The notes beneath the pieces are model-generated. The model was not told the DNA's origin. It did not search any database and was given only the letters and a program-made list of their open reading frames with translations. This document shows positions 6,904 through 15,468 of a DNA stretch of 64,000 nt, one piece after another (the stretch's first letter is position 1; each line of letters starts with the position of its first letter). This DNA is from Siminovitchia sediminis. GTDB taxonomy: Bacteria; Bacillota; Bacilli; Bacillales; Bacillaceae_C. The stretch is taken from contig NZ_JBHUEO010000020.1 of the NCBI RefSeq assembly GCF_042680885.1, positions 1 through 64,000 of the forward strand, in the 5' to 3' direction. Position numbers and translations under genes: made by a program.

Positions 6904-8493
6904 CTATATACCCGCATAGTTCGGAGATACGGGAGTCCATGAATCCTGCTGCTCCTTATCCATTGGTATCCAAAACGTCATTCCGTTAAATACGACCACA
7001 CCATTGACTGTCTCCTTTTTTCCGTTGACATAGCGGATGTTTTGGTTGGCGGGGTATTGAATGGTCAAGCCAGCTTTTTCAGCAATAAAAACAGGCTGTC
7101 CAATGTCTCCTTTCTGAATCTTGGTTCGAAACCCTTTGCTCTCAAAATGTTCCTGTGCAGAAACAAATTTCTCATCTGTGAGTTTGGCGAGAGAGGGAAG
7201 CTGCAGGTGCTTGACGACATATTCTGCAAGCTCTGTATTGTTCAAAAGTCCAGTCGGATGATGTTCGACACCTGCACCCCCGTAACTATAAAGAGAAACA
7301 TCCTCTCCAGAATGCCCTTTAGTCGTAAATCCAAGATTTGCCCGTCTTGCCATCATTTGAACCATGGTCTGTTCAATGTTCTGCCCGTTTTTAAGTTTTA
7401 CCAATTCTTGAGGAGAGACGCCGTCCAGTCCATAGCTGTTCAAGACCTCTTTTAAGTTTGATCGATCCGGCTTCAATTGGGAGAGGGCACCGGTTACCGT
7501 ATATTTGGCCTTTTTCAAAGGTGCGACAAAATGATCAGGCGAAGTGTCCGGATAGGTCTTGTCCGTCCTATTATTTCCCATCGTCAGACCGCCGTTACCA
7601 TGATCAGCTACTGCAATTAAAAGAGTTTGCTGGTCCTCTTTTGCAAAAGTAAGAGCTTCTTGTACAGAAGCATCAAAAGCCAGTATCTCACTGATCATCC
7701 CAACCGGGTCATTTTTGTGACCGGCGAAGTCTACCTTGCTGCCTTCGATGAATAGGAAAAACCCATTGTGGTCTTGACTGAGTAAACGAAGTGCTTTCTT
7801 TGTCATTTCAGCCAAAGAGGGCTGTTCTGGATGAAGTACCTTCCGATCCAGTTCGTAGGCCAAATCCTCATCTGCAAAATAACCGTAAAGGGGGAGACTG
7901 TCGGACTGAAGCAAATCCTTTTGGGTACGGATTGCATTCCCTTGTTTGTCAGAGGCGGAAAAAGCATATCGTTTCCCGCCGCCGAGGATCAGATCAATGT
8001 TTTGGTGTGCCTGCTGCCAGCCGATTTCCTCTAATCTATGTCTGCTGATGGAGTGTGCCGAAAAAGCCGCGGGAGTTGCATGCTGGACAGGAGCCGTCGC
8101 AATCAATCCGGTAGCTAAACCTTTCTCCTGAGCGGCCTCCAAAATATTGGCAACCGGCCGCCCGCCGACTGTCCCATCCTGTGCCTGGTATGGAACCATT
8201 CCGATAAAGTCCATTGTTGTTTTATGGCCTGTGGCCATAGCGGTTGCTGCTGCAGCTGAATCGGTAATGGCTGAGCGGAGAGAATATGTGCGAACACCTC
8301 CCGTCAAAATTTCGTCCAAAGCGAGAGGCTCCCCTTTAAAGTGTCTGGCAAGCGTAATGACATCAGAATTGGTTCCATCCATGACCATAAAGATGACATT
8401 TTTTCGTGGGCCTTTTTTTTCGGCTCCTGCATGAAGCGGAATACTGAGTAAAAGACAACAGATAAGGGAAAACCCGGCTATTTTCTTAAACAT
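6904..8493 (-). CDS. Secreted alkaline phosphatase
   Basis: A 529-residue exported metal-dependent phosphomonoesterase. A signal peptide covers about residues 1-24 (FSLICCLLLSIPLHAGA). The metal and nucleophile motifs are present: MVMDGTNSD (Asp39), ITDSAAAATAMATGHKT with nucleophile Ser79, EGSKVDFAGHKNDP, VADHGNGGLT, and the last His in TKGHSGEDVSLYSYG. An ATG 27 nt further upstream exists, but the start at 8493 has GGAGG 8 nt before it and leads directly into the signal peptide. It is somewhat longer than B. subtilis PhoA/PhoB because of a C-terminal extension after about residue 450. Control by PhoPR is likely for the family, but no Pho box was identified. Confidence 0.9.
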   Translation of the reverse strand: MFKKIAGFSLICCLLLSIPLHAGAEKKGPRKNVIFMVMDGTNSDVITLARHFKGEPLALDEILTGGVRTYSLRSAITDSAAAATAMATGHKTTMDFIGMVPYQAQDGTVGGRPVANILEAAQEKGLATGLIATAPVQHATPAAFSAHSISRHRLEEIGWQQAHQNIDLILGGGKRYAFSASDKQGNAIRTQKDLLQSDSLPLYGYFADEDLAYELDRKVLHPEQPSLAEMTKKALRLLSQDHNGFFLFIEGSKVDFAGHKNDPVGMISEILAFDASVQEALTFAKEDQQTLLIAVADHGNGGLTMGNNRTDKTYPDTSPDHFVAPLKKAKYTVTGALSQLKPDRSNLKEVLNSYGLDGVSPQELVKLKNGQNIEQTMVQMMARRANLGFTTKGHSGEDVSLYSYGGAGVEHHPTGLLNNTELAEYVVKHLQLPSLAKLTDEKFVSAQEHFESKGFRTKIQKGDIGQPVFIAEKAGLTIQYPANQNIRYVNGKKETVNGVVVFNGMTFWIPMDKEQQDSWTPVSPNYAGI

Positions 8494-8592
8494 GCGATTC
8501 CTCCAATATAAGGTGGTCATTCATTATATTATTTGGAGAATTGTGGGGTTTATTCGAAGGGGGAGTGGAATAGAGCCAAAATAACAACATCC

Positions 8593-8629
8593 AAAAAAGC
8601 TGCATGCCCATCGGCTTTGCAGCTTTTTT
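8593..8629. terminator. Bidirectional-looking terminator
   Basis: AAAAAAGCTGCA (8593-8604) and TGCAGCTTTTTT (8618-8629), perfect 12-bp arms with A-run and T-run on both sides. It separates the LysM endopeptidase gene from the phosphatase gene on the minus strand. Confidence 0.9.
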
Positions 8630-8682
8630 GATATTAATACTATATGCTCGTGTCATGCTTAAACGCAAGGGTCTGTAAATAA

Positions 8683-8778
8683 GGAAAAACTAACATCAGA
8701 TTTTGGAAGCCGTAAACGGCCTCTTTAGTTGTAGATGATTGTGCCTGCGTTCATCCGTTAAACGGAAGCTCGCCTATT
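8683..8778. other. Structured intergenic segment, unknown
   Basis: Between the terminator and the stop of the LysM gene there are two small hairpins: GCCG-TAAA-CGGC (about 8710-8721) and a TCCGTT/AACGGA pair (about 8755-8768). They are separated by a single-stranded GTTGTAGATGATTGTGCCTG stretch. The left end, AAAAACTAACATCAGA, recurs in part at 4960-4977. It does not match a riboswitch class I know. It may be a repeat element or a small RNA. Confidence 0.3.
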
Positions 8779-8782
8779 GCTC

Positions 8783-9859
8783 TCAGTAGAATTTTTTATA
8801 GCCGTCAAATTTGCTTTTCCAATAAGAATTGTTGAGGCTTGCAATTTCAACTCCGTTGTTTCCGGCATGGATAAATTGGTTGCCTCCAAGGTAGACCCCC
8901 ATATGGGAAATGCCTTTTTTATATGTATTCTTAAAGAAAACCAAATCTCCTGGTTGAGGACTGCTTATATAATATGAGCGATTATAGTAACCCTCTGTGC
9001 TCGTTCTGCTGATATTATGCCCCGCTTGCTTAAATACGTAATAAATAAATCCGCTGCAGTCAAAACCTGATGGACTCGTTCCTCCCCATGCATATTTTGT
9101 CCCCAACTGCTGTTTGGCCACAGAAATTACATTGCCGGACGAAGATGCAGCAGGCTTGGAAGCAGGTGCAGCCGTTTGTTTGGCCGGAGTGCTGGAAGCA
9201 GCGCTGCCACTCACCTTGAGGGTTTGTCCAGCGTAAATTAAATCCGATCTTAACCCATTGATTTGCTTTAAGTTCGCTACGGTTGTACTGTATTTAGCAG
9301 CGATTTTTCCGAGTGTATCCCCGCTAACCACTTTGTACGTGGACCCGGTGCTGCTGGAACCGGCAGAAGATGATGCGGGTGCAGCAGCTGTACTTGACGA
9401 GGAAGCAGGTGCTGCGGAGCCGCCTTGCCTTACCTTTAATGTTTGCCCCGGATAAATAATATTTGAAGAGAGGCCGTTCCATTGTTTGAGTTGACTGAGT
9501 GAGATTCCGTGGGCATTGGCAATTTTGATTAAATAATCTCCGGGCTTTACAGTATATGTACTGCCGGAACTGCTCGTTGCACTGCTCGCTTTTGCGGAGC
9601 TCCGGGCAGAGGTGCTTGCAGAAGTTCCGGAGCCGGAGCTTTTGCTTCCATCTACTCTCAGTACTTGTTTGGGATAAATGATATCTGATGACAATTTATT
9701 TAACTGTTTAATATTGGATACCGTTGTTTTATATTGATTGGCAATTTTCCAGAGTGTGTCTCCGGGCTTCACCTGGTACTGTTCTGCAGCAGATGCTTTT
9801 CCAGAAAAAGTCGCCATTAATGCAACAGTTGCTACACCGCCCACTAACTTTTTCCGCAT
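8783..9859 (-). CDS. LysM/NlpC-P60 peptidoglycan endopeptidase
   Basis: A 358-residue secreted cell-wall hydrolase of the LytE/LytF/CwlS type, expected to cut D-gamma-glutamyl-diaminopimelate bonds. Signal peptide 1-25 (cleavage after SASA-type residues); three LysM domains at about 27-70, 102-145 and 174-217, separated by Ser/Ala/Thr-rich linkers; NlpC/P60 domain at 245-358. The catalytic Cys268 is in SGFDCSGF, His319 in GISHMGVYLG and a polar third residue near His331. A longer frame exists, but ATG 9859 follows a GGGGGGA site and starts the signal peptide directly. Confidence 0.93.
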   Translation of the reverse strand: MRKKLVGGVATVALMATFSGKASAAEQYQVKPGDTLWKIANQYKTTVSNIKQLNKLSSDIIYPKQVLRVDGSKSSGSGTSASTSARSSAKASSATSSSGSTYTVKPGDYLIKIANAHGISLSQLKQWNGLSSNIIYPGQTLKVRQGGSAAPASSSSTAAAPASSSAGSSSTGSTYKVVSGDTLGKIAAKYSTTVANLKQINGLRSDLIYAGQTLKVSGSAASSTPAKQTAAPASKPAASSSGNVISVAKQQLGTKYAWGGTSPSGFDCSGFIYYVFKQAGHNISRTSTEGYYNRSYYISSPQPGDLVFFKNTYKKGISHMGVYLGGNQFIHAGNNGVEIASLNNSYWKSKFDGYKKFY

Positions 9860-10059
9860 GATACATTCCCCCCAGTTTATATAAAGCTCTTTTTCTGAAA
9901 TTCTAGCATAAATTCCTGCCAATTCATGATATTTTTACAAAATGTTACATGTTTTTAATAATAAAACCATATATTACCAGATTTATAAATGGATTTTCTT
10001 TTCATCTCATCCCCTGTATCATAGAATGAAAGGGAGAAGGACTTCAGGAGGTATACGAT

Positions 10060-11244
10060 TTGGAAAAAAAGAACCGATTTGAAACCGATGTGATACATGC
10101 AGGCTATGAGCCATCTGACCATATGGGGAGTTTGGTTCCCCCTCTTTTTCAGACATCGACATTCACTTTTCCATCAGCACTTGAAGGGGAAAGGCGCTTT
10201 GCCGGGGAATCTGAGGGGAACATTTATTCAAGATTGGGTAACCCGACGGTTACGGCTCTTGAAAGGAGAATGGCCGTTTTGGAGGATGGGGAAGGAGCCC
10301 TCGCGTTTGCTTCAGGAATGGCGGCAGTCAGTGCAACGCTCTTACATTTAACAAACACAGGCGACCATATTGTATGTTCTGATGGCATTTACGGCTGTAC
10401 CTTCGGTTTGCTGCAGCTCATGGAGAAAAAGTATCACATTGATCATGACTTGATCAGCATGGACACTGAAGAATCATTGAGAACTGCCCTTCGCGAAAAT
10501 ACTAAAATAATTTATGTGGAGACGCCGATCAACCCGACGATGAAATTGGTGGACCTTGAAATGATCGTCCGCGTCGCAAAAGAACGGAATATACGCGTGG
10601 TAGTAGACAACACTTTCTGCTCACCGTATTTACAAAGACCGCTTGCCATCGGCTGCGACTTTGTTGTTCACAGTGCCACGAAGTATATTGGCGGTCATGG
10701 AGATGTTGTAGCAGGGCTCGTTGCGGGAAAAGACAAAGAAGCGGTGGATGAAATGAGATCAACGGTCAGGAAAGATATTGGAGGGATCATGTCCCCGTTT
10801 GATGCCTGGCTTTTGATGCGGGGGTTAAAGACGCTGCCAATCCGGCTTGACCGCCACTGTGACAATGCCGAAAAAATTGCAGAGCGCTTGAAAAAACATC
10901 CAAAGGTAGGAAAAATGTTTTACCCCGGAGATCCGGACTTTCCTCAATATGAGCTGGCCAGCCGTCAGATGAAGCGCCCTGGGGGAATGATCAGCTTTGA
11001 AGTGAAAGGCAGTAAAGAAGCTGCTCAGAAGCTGCTGGATTCAGTAAAACTGATCCGGCTTGCGGTCAGCTTGGGTGATACAGAGACTTTGATTCAGCAC
11101 CCGGCTTCCATGACGCATGCTGTTGTTCCGGAAGAAGACCGGAAGAAAATGGGGATTTCCGACACGTTAATCAGAATGTCTGTCGGATTGGAATCCTGGG
11201 AAGATATTTGGGAAGACCTGGAACAGGCTCTGAACAGCATATAA
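10060..11244 (+). CDS. megL: Methionine gamma-lyase
   Basis: A 394-residue PLP enzyme of the Cys/Met metabolism family (fold type I). Schiff-base Lys208 lies in HSATKYIGGHGD, and YSRLGNPTV and the PLP-phosphate contacts are present. Cys113 in GIYGCTFGLLQL corresponds to the Cys that distinguishes methionine gamma-lyase from cystathionine gamma-lyase and beta-lyase (Cys116 of Pseudomonas putida). The preferred reading is therefore L-methionine to methanethiol, 2-oxobutyrate and ammonia. 2-Oxobutyrate is also the isoleucine precursor used by IlvB further along the window. TTG start after AGGAGG. Cystathionine gamma-lyase is the main alternative. Confidence 0.82.
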   Translation: MEKKNRFETDVIHAGYEPSDHMGSLVPPLFQTSTFTFPSALEGERRFAGESEGNIYSRLGNPTVTALERRMAVLEDGEGALAFASGMAAVSATLLHLTNTGDHIVCSDGIYGCTFGLLQLMEKKYHIDHDLISMDTEESLRTALRENTKIIYVETPINPTMKLVDLEMIVRVAKERNIRVVVDNTFCSPYLQRPLAIGCDFVVHSATKYIGGHGDVVAGLVAGKDKEAVDEMRSTVRKDIGGIMSPFDAWLLMRGLKTLPIRLDRHCDNAEKIAERLKKHPKVGKMFYPGDPDFPQYELASRQMKRPGGMISFEVKGSKEAAQKLLDSVKLIRLAVSLGDTETLIQHPASMTHAVVPEEDRKKMGISDTLIRMSVGLESWEDIWEDLEQALNSI

Positions 11245-11258
11245 TTACTGCATATTCC

Positions 11259-11298
11259 AAAAACCTTGCCATACATTGAGTCGATGGCAAGGTTTTTT
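11259..11298 (+). terminator. Terminator after megL
   Basis: AAAAACCTTGCCA and TGGCAAGGTTTTTT, perfect arms, 14 nt after the stop codon. Confidence 0.92.
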
Positions 11299-11406
11299 AT
11301 TTTTGCGGAACCGGCTGGTTGCCATGATGGTTCCTAAACATTCTTGTCTGCAAAATTTTCGTTATCTATCATTTTATTATTGTGTATGAAAAAAAGGAGC
11401 TTTATA

Positions 11407-11436
11407 ATGAGTGATGTTCAGCAATTTTGTTTATGA
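11407..11436 (+). CDS. Nine-codon leader ORF upstream of nagB
   Basis: ATG at 11407 behind a strong AAAAAAAGGAGC site (about 11390-11400) opens a frame of nine codons (MSDVQQFCL) ending in TGA. The stop overlaps the next ATG as ATGA (11433-11436). Either a leader peptide or the start of a frameshifted small gene. Confidence 0.35.
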   Translation: MSDVQQFCL

Positions 11437-11537
11437 ATGCCTATAGTGGCAATGGACACTTGTTGAATGTAAGCGGACATTACTGCCATGACCATGACAG
11501 GATGTTTCTGTGCCATGTTAGGAGGAAAAAGACATGA
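11433..11537 (+). CDS. 34-residue Cys/His-rich ORF overlapping nagB
   Basis: Starts within the stop of the preceding leader ORF (ATGA) and ends in a second ATGA overlap with the nagB start at 11534. The product contains HYCHDHDRMFLCH, a Cys/His-dense segment that might bind metal. No family is recognised. The coupled arrangement, not the sequence, is the main support; chance cannot be excluded at this length. Confidence 0.3.
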   Translation: MNAYSGNGHLLNVSGHYCHDHDRMFLCHVRRKKT

Positions 11538-12247
11538 AGGTGTTAATCTTTAAAACCCCAGAAGAAGCCACGGAAGCTGCTTATGATATGGTAATCAAGC
11601 GGTTTGATGAAGGCCTCAAAACGATCGGTCTAGCCACGGGAAGCACTCCTTTAAAACTTTATGAAAAGCTCCGTCAATCCAATAGAGATGTATCACATAT
11701 CACCACGGTAAACCTGGATGAATATGTGGGGTTGGAGCCTGATGATCCTCAAAGCTATAACTATTATATGAATGAGGTGTTGTTCAAGTATATGAACTTT
11801 GCCTCTACCAATGTTCCAAATGGAGTTGCCGAGGATTTGGAAAAAGAATGTGAGCGTTTTGAAGAAATTTTGCGCAGACACCCTGTAGATTTACAGATAT
11901 TGGGAATGGGTCCAAACGGTCATATCGGTTTCAATGAACCGGGGACTTCTTTTGATTCCGTGACACATGTAGCAGAATTGACTCCTTCTACACGGGAGGC
12001 AAACAAACGTTTTTTTGAAAAGGAAGAAGATGTTCCGAAAAAGGCAATTACGATGGGGATTTCCTCGATCATGGATTCAAAAGAAGTCATGATGCTTGCG
12101 TTTGGAGAAGCGAAAGCGGAGGCTGTCAGGTGTATGGTCGAAGGGCCTGTGACAGTAGATTGTCCTGCTTCAGTCCTGCAGAATCATCCGAATGCCATCA
12201 TTATACTGGACGAAGCCGCAGCCGGAAAATTAAAGAAAAGCGAATAG
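11534..12247 (+). CDS. nagB: Glucosamine-6-phosphate deaminase NagB
   Basis: A 237-residue enzyme that converts glucosamine 6-phosphate to fructose 6-phosphate and ammonia, feeding amino sugars into glycolysis. GLATGSTPLKLYEKL (about 32-46, phosphate site), NLDEYVGL (Asp62/Glu63) and GMGPNGHIGFNEPGT (about 124-138, with His130 and Glu135) are the active-site motifs. The length is that of the short Gram-positive form. GGAGGA precedes the ATG. nagA and the usual NagR are not adjacent, so the operon differs from B. subtilis nagA-nagB-nagR. Confidence 0.95.
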   Translation: MKVLIFKTPEEATEAAYDMVIKRFDEGLKTIGLATGSTPLKLYEKLRQSNRDVSHITTVNLDEYVGLEPDDPQSYNYYMNEVLFKYMNFASTNVPNGVAEDLEKECERFEEILRRHPVDLQILGMGPNGHIGFNEPGTSFDSVTHVAELTPSTREANKRFFEKEEDVPKKAITMGISSIMDSKEVMMLAFGEAKAEAVRCMVEGPVTVDCPASVLQNHPNAIIILDEAAAGKLKKSE

Positions 12248-12257
12248 CACAATAGGG

Positions 12258-12287
12258 AAAGCCGCCCCCCTTTCCGGGGACGGCTTT
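12258..12287. terminator. Terminator between nagB and the adaptor gene
   Basis: AAAGCCG (12258-12264) and CGGCTTT (12281-12287) with inner CCC/GGG pairs, located between convergent genes. Confidence 0.7.
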
Positions 12288-13548
12288 AATGTTGCAATAC
12301 ACCGATTAAGATGTGTTTCAGCACTTGCTTGCAGGTTATATTTTTTAAAGCTCCGCGATTCAGCCGATGGGGTTCCAGCGGTGTAATAAACGGTGCTTCT
12401 TTGACAGTTTTTCCGGGGCGGGTTACATATAATTCCCCGGTTTGTCCCCCGCTGGTCACTGCATAGAGGCCGCCGTCTTCCAACCCTTTTTCAATTTCCC
12501 TTTTTTCGGTTATCCCGTTTTCATTCAGGACCCAAATAAAAGATTGATCGCCTTGATCCCTTATGCTTTTTGCGAAAACAACCGGAACACCCTGCATTTC
12601 ATTTAGGATAATATCAGCCGTCACGTGATAACCGTACTGCACATCGCTGTGCTGTTCATCAAGTGTAACCGTAAAGGGGTACAGGCTTGTTCCATCGTCA
12701 GCCCCCGCCGGCATCCTTGTAATTTTGCTGACTTCTCCGGTCGGCCGGCTTTCAAAAAGGTGTGATAGAATGTTTACCCTCATTCCTTCCTTTACTTCTG
12801 GCAACTCTTCTTCCGTAAGTTTTCCTGTCAGAACTTTTTCATTGGACGCAATGGTGATGACCTGTTTTTCATTTGGTCTCAATTTCTTCACAATTCCATC
12901 CACGGGACTTGTAACGGCTAAGTCATCTCTTTCGTTTTGAAGGAATGCTTTTTGTTTCTCCAGCTTTTCAATTTCCGCCTCAATTTTTTCGAGCTCAAGT
13001 CTTTTCTCGCCAATCTCTTTATCCATTGTCTGCTGCCATTCTGACGGGTCTGCGCTTTGGGGGTTCTCAAGTGCTGTCCATGGATCCCATTCTTCGAAAT
13101 CAGTTGCCTCTCCGGAATAAACGGGGTCTGCAAAAGTATCTGCTGATGCTGGCGGGGTCAAGCTGCTCCATTCATCAATCAAAGCTTCCACACTATTTCT
13201 TTTGGCCAGAAGACTTTCGATTTCCGAATCCAAAAATGAAGTCTGGCGGTCTACTTGATTGCTTTGATAGATGAACAGGGTGGTTCCTGCCTCCACCTGA
13301 TCACCTTCTTTAACAAGAAACTCTTCTATTGTTTTTTCTTGATCAGCCATGATATATATCGTGTCAGCTTCCTCAATAACGCCGTCCGCAGCAAGCGAGT
13401 GGACAATATCCGTTTCCCTTATTTTTGACCAGTCACTGATGTAATTGATGCGGCTGACGCTGCCATTTTCCCTGGTAATTAAAATGGTATTGGCTGTGAT
13501 AAACAGAATGACTCCCAATACCATGAGTACGCGAATCCATTTATTCAT
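12286..13548 (-). CDS. HlyD/YknX-like membrane fusion protein
   Basis: A 420-residue membrane fusion (periplasmic-adaptor type) subunit. One N-terminal membrane anchor (residues 5-25), a barrel-sandwich lipoyl half at about 55-105 (MADQEKTIEEFLVKEGDQV), a long helical hairpin at about 110-215 (LEKIEAEIEKLEKQKAFLQ), the second lipoyl half (VTSPVDGIVKKL) and beta-barrel domains to about 390. It follows a Yip1-type membrane protein by 20 nt, the order of yknW-yknX in B. subtilis. The partner ATPase and FtsX-type permease (yknY, yknZ) are absent here, so the complex must use components from elsewhere or act differently. Confidence 0.8.
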   Translation of the reverse strand: MNKWIRVLMVLGVILFITANTILITRENGSVSRINYISDWSKIRETDIVHSLAADGVIEEADTIYIMADQEKTIEEFLVKEGDQVEAGTTLFIYQSNQVDRQTSFLDSEIESLLAKRNSVEALIDEWSSLTPPASADTFADPVYSGEATDFEEWDPWTALENPQSADPSEWQQTMDKEIGEKRLELEKIEAEIEKLEKQKAFLQNERDDLAVTSPVDGIVKKLRPNEKQVITIASNEKVLTGKLTEEELPEVKEGMRVNILSHLFESRPTGEVSKITRMPAGADDGTSLYPFTVTLDEQHSDVQYGYHVTADIILNEMQGVPVVFAKSIRDQGDQSFIWVLNENGITEKREIEKGLEDGGLYAVTSGGQTGELYVTRPGKTVKEAPFITPLEPHRLNRGALKNITCKQVLKHILIGVLQH

Positions 13549-13567
13549 TTTTCATTACTCACCTTCA

Positions 13568-14233
13568 TCATAGGATGACCTTGAAATCCAGAAAGGCCAA
13601 AGTTGCCTTTCCGATCCACGAAATGATATGTATGCCGATGATGATCATAAACAATATGAGCGGCCTTTGACTGCTCAACATGCGCAAACCGTAAAGCTGA
13701 AATGCAATCACCCAGAATTTAAACAGGGATATACTGCCAAGAAAGTAAATAAAAAAAGGATGGCTCATCATATAATGGGCGGCAGGCCCCAAAGAAAAAG
13801 GTGATGAGAACCAGGGCAGATTGAATTGTACGGCCAAAAATATATTCAACGTATTTTCAGCCAGCAAGACAGGGAATATAAAAGACTGCAAAACGACTAG
13901 CTTGGCGTAGGGAACATCTGTTAAAGTCCAAAACCACAGTGCATGAAAGAAGATGATAAGAGCAGCATAAAAAAGTCCCAGGATCAGCCTTCCTGCGGCA
14001 AAGGAACTTTTCAGCCATTCAAATTCTTCGGGAGACCTCGTGATTAATTCAGAAGAAAAGGGATTGGACCCGATGCCCAAATAGCCGGAAATGGCAAAAA
14101 TAAAAGCGCTTATCAGAAAAAGCAGAAAAATTTTCAGTTTCAACCTGTATATACTTTCTGCTTTGTGCAGCTGAAAAAAATGCTTATGAGGATCAAAAAG
14201 ACCTTTTAAAATATTAAGCTGGTAAACCACCAT
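13568..14233 (-). CDS. Yip1/YknW-like membrane protein
   Basis: A 221-residue polytopic membrane protein with five predicted membrane segments, at about 31-51, 84-104, 117-136, 156-178 and 190-210. The N-terminal amphipathic stretch LKGLFDPHKHFFQL resembles YknW/Yip1-type proteins, which help assemble the YknXYZ exporter. AGGTGAT precedes the ATG. It is the first gene of a two-gene operon with the adaptor gene. Family membership is judged from topology and context and is not certain. Confidence 0.6.
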   Translation of the reverse strand: MVVYQLNILKGLFDPHKHFFQLHKAESIYRLKLKIFLLFLISAFIFAISGYLGIGSNPFSSELITRSPEEFEWLKSSFAAGRLILGLFYAALIIFFHALWFWTLTDVPYAKLVVLQSFIFPVLLAENTLNIFLAVQFNLPWFSSPFSLGPAAHYMMSHPFFIYFLGSISLFKFWVIAFQLYGLRMLSSQRPLILFMIIIGIHIISWIGKATLAFLDFKVIL

Positions 14234-14403
14234 GCATCACCTGTTTCCTAATCCTTCCACTTTCACCATTTTACCTTATAAACCCTATTTTTTGAAATTA
14301 CCAAGTGGAAAAAATACTTTTTATAAAAATATATGGTTATCGATCAAACTGTCGTGAGGTGTCATATAAAATTTAAGGTATATATTATTGAGTGAAAAAC
14401 CAT

Positions 14404-14417
14404 TGTAAACGATTGCA
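14404..14417 (+). promoter_or_regulatory. cre-like site upstream of ilvE
   Basis: TGTAAACGATTGCA matches the CcpA consensus TGWAARCGYTWNCW except at one position. Its centre is about 85 nt upstream of the expected start site, comparable to the activating cre of the B. subtilis ilv-leu operon. Inferred, not shown. Confidence 0.5.
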
Positions 14418-14442
14418 TTTATCAAAACATTTTGAGGAGTGC

Positions 14443-14457
14443 AAGATTCTGAAAAAA
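14443..14457 (+). promoter_or_regulatory. Possible CodY box
   Basis: AAGATTCTGAAAAAA matches AATTTTCWGAAAATT at 11 of 15 positions and ends just before the -35. CodY represses ilv-leu genes in Bacillus; four mismatches make this tentative. Confidence 0.35.
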
Positions 14458-14459
14458 GG

Positions 14460-14488
14460 TTGACGAATCAAGGAATCAACGGTAAGAT
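14460..14488 (+). promoter_or_regulatory. Sigma-A promoter of the ilv operon
   Basis: TTGACG (14460-14465), 17-bp spacer, TAAGAT (14483-14488). The start of transcription would be near 14495, about 50 nt before the ilvE ATG. Confidence 0.75.
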
Positions 14489-14547
14489 TAGGAACAATGT
14501 AACATTTTAATATACGTAATTTTACTATCACGCGAGAGGGGCGAAAA

Positions 14548-15450
14548 ATGGTGAGTGAGCAGTGGATTTTCCTCAACGGCAGCTATGTAAAAAAAGAAGA
14601 TGCTGTCATTTCGGTATACGACCATGGATTTTTGTACGGAGACGGTGTGTTTGAAGGGATCCGCTCATACAGCGGCAATGTTTTTAAACTTCATGAGCAT
14701 CTTGTTCGTCTTTATGAATCCGCAAAATCAATCATGCTTGAAATACCGTATACACAAGAGGAAATGACTCAGATTATCGTTGAAACTCTCCGTAGAAATG
14801 AATTGAAAGACGGATATATTCGCCTGGTCGTCTCTCGTGGTGTCGGAGATCTCGGGCTTGATCCGGCAAACTGCCGGGAGGCTTCTGTCATTGTTATTGC
14901 CGAACCGCTCCGGATCTACCCCAAAGAGTTATACGATACAGGAATTGAAATTGCAACGGTAGCCACCCGAAGAAATCGTTCGGATGTGCTCAACCCGATG
15001 ATTAAATCTTTGAACTACTTAAATAATATTTTGGTAAAAATGGAAGCGAACCTGGCAGGCGTTCCGGAAGCTCTGATGCTGAATGACCAGGGCTACGTTG
15101 CAGAAGGTTCTGCTGATAATATATTCATAGTAAAAGATGGCAAGCTGCTGACGCCGCCAGGGCATGTTGGCGCACTTGTGGGAATTACAAGAAACACAAT
15201 TATTGAGATTGCCAGGGAAAAAGGCTATGAAGTGGAAGAGGCAATGTTTACCAGACATGAGGTCTATACTGCAGATGAAGTATTTCTCACTGGAACAGCA
15301 GCCGAAGTCATTGCTGTTGTAAAAGTCGATGGACGTGTCATCGGAGAAGGTAAACCGGGACAAGTGACAAACGACCTCCTTGCCGCCTTCCGTGAACAAA
15401 CAGTGAAAGACGGAGTCAAAGTATACGACGAACCAGTACATGTCAGCTAA
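14548..15450 (+). CDS. ilvE: Branched-chain amino acid aminotransferase
   Basis: A 300-residue fold-type IV PLP aminotransferase that transfers amino groups between glutamate and the 2-oxo acids of valine, leucine and isoleucine. PLP-binding Lys153 sits in MIKSLNYLNN; YDHGFLYGDGVFEGIRSY (about 24-41), EGSADNIF and FLTGTAAEV are present. It is the short type (about 300 residues) of archaeal and many Bacillus IlvE proteins, unlike the 356-363-residue YbgE/YwaA. It is the first gene of the operon; ilvD follows 18 nt later. The start has GAGAGGGG upstream. Confidence 0.9.
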   Translation: MVSEQWIFLNGSYVKKEDAVISVYDHGFLYGDGVFEGIRSYSGNVFKLHEHLVRLYESAKSIMLEIPYTQEEMTQIIVETLRRNELKDGYIRLVVSRGVGDLGLDPANCREASVIVIAEPLRIYPKELYDTGIEIATVATRRNRSDVLNPMIKSLNYLNNILVKMEANLAGVPEALMLNDQGYVAEGSADNIFIVKDGKLLTPPGHVGALVGITRNTIIEIAREKGYEVEEAMFTRHEVYTADEVFLTGTAAEVIAVVKVDGRVIGEGKPGQVTNDLLAAFREQTVKDGVKVYDEPVHVS

Positions 15451-15468
15451 GTAAAGAGGGGGAAGACG

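Noticed and set aside
8683..8778. c-di-AMP (ydaO-type) riboswitch near the NlpC/P60 gene
   Set aside because: It lies after, not before, the gene and lacks the conserved ydaO core.
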